From NCBI GenBank assembly GCA_028752905.1, contig JAQNBH010000003.1, positions 38,500,472-38,564,471 of the forward strand: 64,000 bases of DNA, written 5' to 3'. This document shows positions 16,251 to 24,514 of the stretch, in pieces. The position numbers and the translations under genes were made by a program. Every line of letters starts with the position of its first letter. The first letter of the stretch is position 1. This DNA comes from Cladorhizidae sp. MBARI D1340-BT2. Its lineage: Eukaryota; Porifera; Demospongiae; Poecilosclerida; Cladorhizidae. Below the pieces are notes generated by a model. That model ran no database searches and was not told the origin of the DNA. It was given only the letters and a program-made list of their open reading frames with translations.

Positions 16251-16265
16251 GCAGCCCTAACCTAG
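16251..16265. repeat. Odd 15-bp monomer GCAGCCCTAACCTAG (block A)
   Basis: This replaces one normal monomer and is found in the window only upstream of the transposon copies. In A, B and C it lies a constant 897 bp before the element start. It contains a single CCCTAA, but no telomere-like tandem. Confidence 0.7.
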
Positions 16266-17140
16266 AATGGTTATACAATTAGCATGGTTATACACCTAGC
16301 ATGGTTATATACCTAGCATGGTTATATACCTAGCATAGTTATACACCTAGCATGGTTATACACCTAGCGTGGTTATACACCTAGCATGGTTATATACCTA
16401 GCATGGTTATATACCTAGCATGGTTATATACCTAGCATGGTTATATACCTAGCATAGTTATATACCTAGCATAGTTATACACCTAGCATGCTTATACAAT
16501 TAGCAAGGTTATACACCTAGCATGGTTATATACCTAGCATAGTTATACACTTAGCATGGTTATACACCTATCATGGTTATATACCTGGCATGGTTATATA
16601 CCTAACATGGTTATATACCTAGCATGGTTATATACCTAGCATAGTTATACACCTTGCATGGTTATACAATTAGCATGGTTATACACCTAGCATGGTTATA
16701 TACCTAGCATAGTTATACACCTAGCATGGTTATACACCTAGCATGGTTATATACCTAGCATGGTTATATACCTAGCATGGTTATATACCTAGCATGGTTA
16801 TACACCTAGCATGGTTATATACCTAGTATGGTTATATACCTAGCATGGTTATATACCTAGCATGGTTATATACCTAGCATAGTTATACACCTAGCATAGT
16901 TATACACCTAGCAAGGTTATACACCTAGCATGGTTATATACCTAGCATGGTTATACACCTAGCATGGTTATATACCTAGCTTGGTTATACACCTAGCATG
17001 GTTATAATTATACCTAGCATGGTTATATACCTAGCGTGGTTATACACCTAGCATGGTTATATACCTAGCATGGTTATATACCTAGCATGGTTATATACCT
17101 AGCATAGTTATACACCTAGCATGGTTATACAATTAGCATG

Positions 17141-17147
17141 GTTATAC
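17141..17147. repeat. Target-site duplication, left of copy A
   Basis: GTTATAC directly abuts the TAGGAGT terminus and is repeated at 20519-20525 after the right terminus. Joining the flanks through one copy gives an ordinary monomer (CATGGTTATAC + ACCTAG). Because the element end and satellite share bases, boundaries of CTAGGAGT with TTATA or ACTAGGAGT with TAT are also possible. Confidence 0.6.
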
Positions 17148-17286
17148 TAGGAGTGGGCTATACGGCAGCCAAAATGAAATTTCTGTTATTTTCATTAGGG
17201 CTGAGTTTTTTTGTGTTCTATATAACCTATCTCAACATGAAGTGGGAAAAAAATTGGCCTGGGGTCCAAGAAAAAAGTGTGCAGAG
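17148..17286 (+). repeat. Left terminal inverted repeat, copy A
   Basis: This pairs with the reverse complement of 20398-20518. The outer 15 bp match at 14 positions. After a divergent stretch the arms match again through TTAGGGCTGAGTTTTT, GTGTTCTATAT, CTCAACATGA, AAAAAAATTGGCCTGGGGT and AAAAGTGTGCA. The left arm has an extra AACCTA inside TATAT...CTCAAC and about 10 bp more near its start. Confidence 0.85.
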
Positions 17287-17581
17287 CCCTTTTGTGTTAG
17301 CACACCTTACATTTAATGCATGTGAGCGCATTTTAGAGTTTTTCTCATACCTCAGGTTCAGCTTTAGGTAGAGACTTCATCTAAAACATTTTTCTGGGGT
17401 TATTTAGGACACAGAAAGTCATAAAAGTAATTAGAAAATCATAGAAGTACAATTACTGGTCAAGAAATTTATTTTGGACTAATATTTAACCACATATTCC
17501 ACAAAACATATCTTGTATTTCAGGTCCATTACATAAAACAAAACAAGGCTTCCTCATAGAAAAGTCCCAGGTGCCAGAAAC
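17287..17581. other. Transposon A left interior, 3' region of the gene
   Basis: AT-rich non-coding sequence between the left inverted repeat and the stop codon of the minus-strand gene. The only signal seen is a candidate polyadenylation hexamer at 17468-17473. The minus strand also reads GTAAGT across the stop codon (17579-17584), which could be a splice donor, but I cannot place a matching acceptor. Confidence 0.5.
17468..17473 (-). promoter_or_regulatory. Candidate polyadenylation signal AATAAA (copy A)
   Basis: TTTATT on the plus strand reads AATAAA on the coding strand, about 110 bp after the stop codon of the transposase-like gene. It is conserved in all four copies. A hexamer in AT-rich DNA can occur by chance. 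Confidence 0.4.
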
Positions 17582-18116
17582 TTACACAGGTACAATCTGC
17601 TGCTGGATAGTGTCCTGGATATCATCAATGCCAGGTGGTCGCTGCCAGAGGTTATCTCCAGTACCAGTGCGTATCAGGTGATCCACCCGGAAGGTTCTGT
17701 CCCCATTATCATCAATGTAAAACCCAATATACCATCTCTTGTTGCTTCCCTCATCCCAGATAACAGCAAGTGGTTGGTTAGGCTGGAACACAGGTTCTTC
17801 CTGTGAGATCTCTGCCTCCTGAACGGTGGTTTTGGCTCCTGCCAGTCTTTCCATGATCTCCTCCTCACACGGAAACTCTGCTGCCTCCTCTGCTTGGTAG
17901 TCATCACCTAGGATCACAGTTAGGTTCTCGATCATTTCATTCTCAGACAGTTTGTTGACTTTGTAAAGGTCCCTGCAGACATCTGAATCATGTAGATGTG
18001 TGACTCGCTGGTATTGGATCTCTTGCCTCAAGCAGGTCTTTAGCTCTGGTAAAAAAAAATTGACAAGCTCCTTCAGTTCTTTGACACATGTAACTGGTCC
18101 TCCATGTTTTTTTACA
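17582..18116 (-). pseudogene. Transposase C-terminal piece, copy A
   Basis: This frame opens exactly at the A7 run, where the previous frame becomes nonsense; immediately upstream it is closed by TGA. The open stretch runs about 178 codons to a TAA stop. It begins with a helix-prone stretch (KELKELVNFFLPELK), followed by an acidic linker with QAEEAAEF. The last ~65 residues form an aromatic-rich, beta-patterned domain with PLAVIWDEG, KRWYIGFYIDD and RTFRVDHL, then LWQRPPGIDDIQ near the end. That pattern resembles small SH3- or Tudor-like barrels, but the fold is a guess. I recognise it only as a recurrent tail of transposon proteins, not as a named family. Confidence 0.6.
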
Positions 18117-18241
18117 TTTCACAAGAAGTTGATCGACAAAATCATTGGCCCTCACTTTCTTTTCCAGGTTCTCTCTCAACCTTTGTTTCTTCTTCTCCTT
18201 CTGATTATTACTCCACGTCACCTCCATGGAGTCTAGGTGTT

Positions 18242-18994
18242 TTAGGACAGATCAATGGTTGACCTCTCAACTTCATTGAGATGCTTGTCCATGAGCATAA
18301 GGTCATCTTTGATCCTCTTTGCCTTGAACAGCCTGTTAGAATGTAGAGCTGACTGGGCAGCAAGATAACCAAACTTGGCCAAGTACCTCTCCGTATTCAG
18401 GTTGTTTGTTGGCAGGTTCTTCCGTTGGTCTACAGTCAATGTATGGAGAGGAGTTGCTCGTGCAGTATCTGGGTCACTGCTCCAATACTCACGCTTGCAC
18501 TGCAATTCTACACCTCTGGCGGCCTGGAGACACATCTCTCCCAGAAGAAAGTGATCGAGATCGCTTTGTGGAGCATTATGCTCCATTTTCACGTGTATCC
18601 ACTCTACATGATATATGATAAGGGTGTCCGTCTTTTTATCAGCAAGGTCACTGCAGAGCTTGGGAAGGATGTTCACCAGCAAATCCTGGCTTACGCAGTT
18701 GAGGAAGGGCATTGTCACCCTGTACATCAAATTAGTGAATCCTGCGATTATGAAATCCTTATCAAGGTAAATCTTACATGCTCGAACAAGAAGATTATTT
18801 AATGGTGTCTGTACGAGTAGCTGTTTGAGGTAGGAAATGCAATCGTAGACCGCACCTGCCTGGTATCCAAGTCTAGTAAAACGCTTCTCTTTGTAGAGGT
18901 TAAAGGATTTGTGTACTCCAGCCTCCTCTAGAATCAAGTCAAACTGTTCTGCTAGAGATGTTGTCTTCCCGTCTCCCTCATGTGCTACAAGCTT
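18242..18994 (-). pseudogene. Transposase central piece, copy A
   Basis: This continues in the same frame as the upstream piece, directly after the TAG at 18995-18997. It runs about 250 codons and closes early because of the AT insertion at 18251-18252. Motifs include YKEKRFTRLGYQAGAVYDCI, LNNLLVRACKIYLDKD, TMPFLNCVSQDLL and LPTNNLNTERYLAKFG. The E of NTER is the candidate third acidic residue of a DDE triad, and the Asn-rich lead-in followed by ER is a pattern seen in several transposases. Downstream, NRLFKAKRIKDDLML begins a basic helical stretch. Without the insertion the frame would run on, as it does in copies C and D. Confidence 0.65.
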
Positions 18995-19876
18995 CTAAAC
19001 ACACAGATTTTTTCGGCTTCGGAATGACTTCAACAATGGCTCTCTCTTCACAATCATTTCGCGAAGGCCAATCTTGTCCTCAATGGCAGCCATGCTCGTG
19101 AGATTGTCTGCATCAAACCGTTCACATGTATGAGACTTACAAAGCAAGTGGTATGGCACATGCTTAGAGCCAAGTTGATCTGCCACACCTGTCTCTATCT
19201 TGAGATTTTTGCTCACAGCATCTGTCATCAGGGCATCAATCTGCTCCCAGAGATGTACAACAGTCCTGCTGGGATCATCAGCAGCTACTTGCAGTCTCTT
19301 CAGGGTCTCAACAATAAGTGCCTCCATCTGGTCCCTATCTTCAAAAGCAAAGAAGAGAGGACGTAGATCTGCAGGATCACCATCACAGAAATTCAAGATG
19401 AGACATGGCCAATCACTATCTATTTTACTTATCTGTGTAGTGTCAAAGTGTAGAGTCACTTTTGTTGAGGGCTTCTTGTTCGCAAGGGCCTTCGCAGCTG
19501 CTACTTCCTTTTTGTGCTTGAAGTTGTTGATAGATTTAGCTGAAGGCAGCACCTTTTCATACAACTTGTAGTCTTCCGATGATCGTGGTTTATTTGAGCA
19601 GGGTGGTTGATCTGAAGGTTCTGATGGCAGTTGTAGATGATACTGGTGTCCGTACAACTTTTCACAAACCACCTGTGTCGCAACACAAGCTTTCTCAACA
19701 GAAACTGCTGCCTTACAGCTCACTGTTGCAATAGCGTTTCTTATCTCATGAGTAGTGTTTCTAGATTTTCTTATGGTTGGAGCCACATTGATGCTAGCTT
19801 GGCATTCTTTGTCAATGGTGTGTGGCATCAATTGCTCTACTTCTCTTGGAAACCGGTGTAAGCTCCAAATCTTGGT
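18995..19876 (-). pseudogene. Transposase core piece with two candidate catalytic Asp, copy A
   Basis: The frame is open from 19876 (after TAA at 19877-19879) to the TAG at 18995-18997. The longest reading from an alternative start at 19831 is 278 residues. KVTLHFDTTQISKI looks like the first beta-strand of an RNase H fold with a candidate Asp (about residue 130). LMTDAVSKN supplies a second candidate Asp (about 204). HVPYHLLCKSHTCE follows, with a Cys/His pair typical of transposase cores of uncertain role. SDWPCLILNF and RPLFFAFEDRDQ fit further strands. No start codon is needed if this is an internal part of one broken gene. The catalytic assignment is inference from motif spacing. Confidence 0.65.
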
Positions 19877-20198
19877 TTATGAATTCCATCTCTTCTTGTC
19901 GCTGCTCTTCCTGTCTTCTTTCTTCCTCTTGGGTTGCTGTCTTTTCTTCATCATGAACCCAATCTACCTCCTGGCTCAGGAGATGGTTCCTTTCACCACA
20001 CTGATCTTGATAGAAGATGGCTTCATCACCTGATAGTTTATCCCTGTTCCTTCCAATGTCAAAAAGCGAGAAGTTCTTGGTGTATTTCCGTGGCCTTCTC
20101 TTCCGCTGTGGAACATCCATATTCATCCATAGTTTATTTCGTACATGCAAAGATGACTTATTGTGGGAGCATCTGACTCGGTTTTCATAATCCTGCAT
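19812..20198 (-). pseudogene. Transposase N-terminal piece, copy A
   Basis: A 128-residue reading from the first ATG (20196-20198) to a TGA. Non-ATG reading can extend ten codons further up, then reaches TAA. The sequence is basic and polar: QRKRRPRKYTKN, then FSLFDIGRNRDKLSGDEAIF, then a glutamate/glutamine-rich run (EEERRQEEQRQEEMEF). I see no zinc-finger Cys/His array of the kind many transposases use to bind their ends. The final ~20 residues overlap the next frame and are probably out-of-frame. This is the likely beginning of the broken transposase, with DNA-binding function unproven. Confidence 0.6.
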
Positions 20199-20397
20199 GA
20201 TCCGCTCAAAAGTGCCAATTTTGGCCAAAATTTGAAAATGAAGTGAACTGGGTTAAAAACAATGAAACTTTTGAATATAAACATAGCAATTTTACTTCTT
20301 TTGATACCATATTTAACCATGCAGCTTTAAAAAAATTACTATTTTAATTTTTTCCCCTAATTTGATTGAATTTTGGGGCCACCCGGGCACAAAAAAA
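20199..20397. other. Transposon A right interior, upstream region of the gene
   Basis: AT-rich sequence between the first ATG and the right inverted repeat, containing homopolymer runs and a GGGGCCACCCGGGC patch at about 20376-20389. If the element had its own promoter it would lie here; TTTATATTC on the minus strand near 20275 is TATA-like, but this is weak. No open frame of note. Confidence 0.4.
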
Positions 20398-20518
20398 CTT
20401 TGCACACTTTTATTTTACACCCCAGGCCAATTTTTTTCCAATTCATGTTGAGATATAGAACACATAAAAACTCAGCCCTAAGCAAAACAAAAAATGACCC
20501 ATTTATAGCCTACTCCTA
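20398..20518 (-). repeat. Right terminal inverted repeat, copy A
   Basis: Inverted partner of 17148-17286, ending TATAGCCTACTCCTA. The match is strongest over the CCCCAGGCCAATTTTTTT and CTCAGCCCTAA segments. The outer region is shorter than on the left. Confidence 0.85.
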
Positions 20519-20525
20519 GTTATAC
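20519..20525. repeat. Target-site duplication, right of copy A
   Basis: GTTATAC, matching 17141-17147. The following ACCTAG completes the interrupted satellite monomer. Confidence 0.6.
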
Positions 20526-23183
20526 ACCTAGCATGGTTATATACCTAGCATAGTTATACACCTAGCATGGTTATACACCTAGCATGGCTATATACCTAGC
20601 ATAGTTATATACCTAGCATGGTTATACACCTAGCATGGTTATATACCTAGCATGGTTATATACCTAGCATGGTTATATACCTAGCATAGTTATACACCTA
20701 GCATGGTTATATACCTAGCATGGTTATACACCTAGCATGGTTATATACCTAGCATGGTTATATACCTAGCATGGTTATACACCTAGCATGGTTATATACC
20801 TAGCATGGTTATATACCTAACATTGTTATATACCTAGCATGGTTATATACCTAGCATAGTTATACACCTAGCATCGTTATACACCTAGCATGGTTATACA
20901 CCTAGCATGGTTATATACCTAGCATGGTTATATACCTAGCATGGTTATATACCTAGCATGGTTATATACCTAACATGGTTATACACCTAGCATGGTTGTA
21001 TACCTAGCATGGTTATATACCTAGCATTGTTATATACCTAGCATGGTTATATACCTAGCATGGTTATACACCTAGCATGGTTATATACCTAGCATGGTTA
21101 TATACCTAACATTGTTATATACCTAGCATGGTTATATACCTAGCATAGTTATACACCTAGCATCGTTATCCACCTAGCATGGTTATACACCTAGCATGGT
21201 TATACACCTAGCATGGTTATATACCTAGCATGGTTATATACCTAGCATGGTTATATACCTAGCATGGTTATATATCTGGCATAGTTATACACCTAGCATG
21301 GTTATATACCTAGCATGGTTATATACCTAGCATGGTTATATACCTAGCATAGTTATACACCTAGCATGGTTATACAATTAACATGGTTATACACCTAGCA
21401 TGGTTATATACCTAGCATAGCTATACACCTAGCATGGTTATACACCTAGCATGGTTATATACCTAGCATGGTTATATACCTAGCATGGTTATATACCTAG
21501 CATGGTTATATACCTAACATGGTTATACACCTAGCATGGTTGTATACCTAGCATGGTTATATACCTAGCATGGTTATATACCTAGCATGGTTATATACCT
21601 AGAATGGTTATACACCTAGCATGGTTATACAATTAGCATGGTTATACACCTAGCATTGTTATATACCTAGCATAGTTATACACCTAGCATGGTTATACAC
21701 CTAGCATGGTTATATACCTAGCATGGTTATATACCTAGCATGGTTATATACCTAGCATGGTTATATACCTAGCATAGTTATACACCTAGCATGGTTATAC
21801 AATTAGCATGGATATACACCTAGCATAGCTATACACCTAGCATGGTTATACACCTAGCATGGTTATATACCTAGCATGGTTATATACCTAGCATGGTTAT
21901 ATACCTAGCATGGTTATATACCTAGCATGGTTATACACCTAGCATGGTTATATACCTAGCATGGTTATATACCTTGCATGGTTATATACCTAGCATGGTT
22001 ATATACCTAGCATGGTTATACACCTAGCATGGTTATACAATTAGCATGGTTATACACCTAGCATGGTTATATACCTAGCATAGTTATACACCTAGCATGG
22101 TTAAACACCTAGCATGGTTATATACCTAGCATGGTTATATACCTAGCATGGTTATATACCTAGCATGGTTATATACCTAGCATTTAGTTATACACCTAGC
22201 ATGGTTATACAATTAGCATGGTTTACACCTAGCATGGTTATATACCTAGCATGGTTATACACCTAGCATGGTTATACACCTAGCATGGTTATATACCTAG
22301 CATGGTTATATACCTAGCATGGTTATACAATTAGCATGGTTATACACCTAGCATGGTTATATACCTAGCATGGTTATATAGCTAGCATGGTTATATACCT
22401 AGCATGGTTATATACCTAGCATGGTTATATACCTAGCATTGTTATACACCTAGCATGGTTATATACCTAGCATGGTTATATACCTAGCATGGTCATACAC
22501 CTAGCATGGTTATATACTTAGCATGGTTATATACCTAGCATGGTTATATACCTAGCATGGTTATATACCTAGCATAGTTATACACCTAGCATGGTTATAC
22601 AATTAGCATGGTTATACACCTAGCATGGTTATATACCTAGCATAGTTATACACCTAGTATGGTTATACACCTAGCATGGTTATATACCTAGCATGGTTAT
22701 ATACCTAGCATGGTTATATACCTAGCATGGTTATATACCTAGCATGGTTATACACCTAGCATGGTTATACAATTAGCATGGTTATACACCTAGCATGGTT
22801 ATATACCTAGCATAGTTATACACCTAGCATGGTTATACACCTAGCATGGTTATATACCTAGCATGGTTATACACCTAGCATGGTTATACACCTAGCATGG
22901 TTATATACCTAGCATGGTTATATACCTAGCATGGTTATATACCTAGCATGGTTATATACCTAGCATGGTTATATACCTAGCATAGTTATACACCTAGCAT
23001 GGTTATACAATTAGCATGGTTATACACCTAGCATGGTTATATACCTAGCATGGTTATATACCTAGCATAGTTATACACGTAGCATGGTTATACACCTAGC
23101 ATGGTTATACACCTAGCATGGTTATATACCTAGCATGGTTATATACCTAGCATGGTTATATACCTAGCATGGTTATATACCTA

Positions 23184-23198
23184 GCAGCCCTAACCTAG
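23184..23198. repeat. Odd 15-bp monomer GCAGCCCTAACCTAG (block B)
   Basis: Same position relative to the element as in block A, 897 bp before copy B. It is followed by the same AGAATGG variant as in block A, whereas C and D have AGCATGG. Confidence 0.7.
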
Positions 23199-24400
23199 AA
23201 TGGTTATACAATTAGCATGGTTATACACCTAGCATGGTTATATACCTAGCATGGTTATATACCTAGCATAGTTATACACCTAGCATGGTTATACACCTAG
23301 CGTGGTTATACACCTAGCATGGTTATATACCTAGCATGGTTATATACCTAGCATGGTTATATACCTAGCATGGTTATATACCTAGCATGGTTATATACCT
23401 AGCATAGTTATACACCTAGCATGCTTATACAATTAGCAAGGTTATACACCTAGCATGGTTATATACCTAGCATAGTTATACACTTAGCATGGTTATACAC
23501 CTATCATGGTTATATACCTGGCATGGTTATATACCTAACATGGTTATATACCTAGCATGGTTATATACCTAGCATAGTTATACACCTTGCATGGTTATAC
23601 AATTAGCATGGTTATACACCTAGCATGGTTATATACCTAGCATAGTTATACACCTAGCATGGTTATACACCTAGCATGGTTATATACCTAGCATGGTTAT
23701 ATACCTAGCATGGTTATATACCTAGCATGGTTATACACCTAGCATGGTTATATACCTAGTATGGTTATATACCTAGCATGGTTATATACCTAGCATGGTT
23801 ATATACCTAGCATAGTTATACACCTAGCATAGTTATACACCTAGCAAGGTTATACACCTAGCATGGTTATATACCTAGCATGGTTATACACCTAGCATGG
23901 TTATATACCTAGCTTGGTTATACACCTAGCATGGTTATAATTATACCTAGCATGGTTATATACCTAGCGTGGTTATACACCTAGCATGGTTATATACCTA
24001 GCATGGTTATATACCTAGCATGGTTATATACCTAGCATAGTTATACACCTAGCATGGTTATACAATTAGCATGGTTATACTAGGAGTGGGCTATACGGCA
24101 GCCAAAATGAAATTTCTGTTATTTTCATTAGGGCTGAGTTTTTTTGTGTTCTATATAACCTATCTCAACATGAAGTGGGAAAAAAATTGGCCTGGGGTCC
24201 AAGAAAAAAGTGTGCAGAGCCCTTTTGTGTTAGCACACCTTACATTTAATGCATGTGAGCGCATTTTAGAGTTTTTCTCATACCTCAGGTTCAGCTTTAG
24301 GTAGAGACTTCATCTAAAACATTTTTCTGGGGTTATTTAGGACACAGAAAGTCATAAAAGTAATTAGAAAATCATAGAAGTACAATTACTGGTCAAGAAA

Positions 24401-24406
24401 TTTATT
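24401..24406 (-). promoter_or_regulatory. Candidate polyadenylation signal AATAAA (copy B)
   Basis: Equivalent of the copy A hexamer, unchanged. Confidence 0.4.
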
Positions 24407-24514
24407 TTGGACTAATATTTAACCACATATTCCACAAAACATATCTTGTATTTCAGGTCCATTACATAAAACAAAACAAGGCTTCCTCATAGAAAAGTCC
24501 CAGGTGCCAGAAAC

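Larger units (their letters stand above)
1..17147. repeat. 17-bp satellite array, block 1
   Basis: Uninterrupted head-to-tail array of a 17-bp monomer, consensus CATGGTTATATACCTAG. The commonest variants change TATATA to TATACA, CATGG to CATAG, or ACCTAG to AATTAG. Rarer ones carry CATCG, CATTG, CTTGG, GTTGTATA, AGCTATAC or TATATCTGG. Because 17 is not a multiple of 3 and each monomer contains TAG, with TAA on the other strand, every frame is closed within about 51 bp on both strands. I see no gene, RNA gene or other embedded element before the transposon at 17148. The first ~4.5 kb differs from the rest in carrying 21-bp monomers with an inserted AATT. Confidence 0.97.
17582..20198 (-). pseudogene. 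Decayed transposase-like gene, copy A
   Basis: The gene reads leftward in at least five open pieces: 20198-19812, 19876-18995, 18994-18242, 18227-17988 and about 18116-17582. From sequence features I infer one original protein of very roughly 850-900 residues. The order is a charged N-terminal region, an RNase H-like core with candidate catalytic acids, a helical region and a small beta-rich C-terminal domain. The lesions are a +1 frame change within about 19812-19876, an in-frame TAG at 18995-18997, a 2-bp AT insertion at 18251-18252, and an extra base in the T7 run at 18107-18113 (A7 on the coding strand). The first ATG is at 20196-20198, preceded by an in-frame TAA. A functional product is very unlikely. 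The family resemblance is from memory of invertebrate transposase-like proteins and is unverified. Confidence 0.78.
17148..20518 (-). mobile_element. DNA transposon copy A (superfamily not assigned)
   Basis: A 3,371-bp element with mirrored ends, TAGGAGTGGGCTATA on the left and TATAGCCTACTCCTA on the right. It lies inside satellite and is flanked by GTTATAC on both sides. It carries one decayed minus-strand transposase-like gene, so the element is drawn on the minus strand. Inverted terminal repeats, a short target duplication and a single RNase H-like gene are the marks of a cut-and-paste DNA transposon. The superfamily is not recognised. The TAGG start recalls hAT elements, but the 7-bp duplication does not fit the usual 8 bp. 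No integrase, reverse transcriptase or capsid-like reading frame is present. Confidence 0.85.
20519..24080. repeat. 17-bp satellite array, block 2
   Basis: About 3.56 kb of the same monomer between copies A and B. TAACATTG marker monomers at 20818 and 21107 are 289 bp (17 monomers) apart, against 782 bp in most other places, so 29 monomers are missing; block 3 just after copy B shows the same shortening. Variant units CATTTAGTTATAC (22181) and GGTTTACACC (about 22218) mark another higher-order type. The region from about 22340 repeats the sequence left of copy A. No genes seen. Confidence 0.96.

Noticed and set aside
16251..16265. Telomere repeat (CCCTAA)
   Set aside because: Only one hexamer occurs per site, inside an indel-bearing satellite monomer; no tandem run.
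1..17147. CRISPR-like periodic repeat
   Set aside because: The repeats abut with no unique spacers, the period is 17 bp, and no cas-like gene is present.
17138..17371. 77-residue plus-strand reading frame, repeated at all four copies
   Set aside because: It starts in satellite and runs across the left inverted repeat. It has a hydrophobic stretch by chance of T-rich sequence, no family resemblance, and is copied only because the element is.
17674..17907. 77-residue minus-strand frame within the C-terminal piece
   Set aside because: An alternative frame of the 149-residue piece, which has the more protein-like beta pattern and a coherent continuation upstream.
18107..18113. Programmed -1 frameshift site at the A7 run followed by C
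   Set aside because: The frame needed downstream is +1 relative to the upstream frame, not -1; a one-base lesion is simpler.
18425..18802. 125-residue plus-strand frame opposite the transposase gene, and similar ones at 19200-19571, 19755-20033 and 18000-18236
   Set aside because: These are antisense shadows of the transposase-like gene; its motifs lie on the minus strand.
18995..18997. Reassigned stop codon (alternative genetic code)
   Set aside because: Only one internal stop of this kind occurs, alongside clear frameshifts; ordinary decay explains it.
17148..20518. hAT superfamily assignment
   Set aside because: The TAGG end is suggestive, but the target duplication reads as 7 bp and no typical hAT dimerisation region is recognised.
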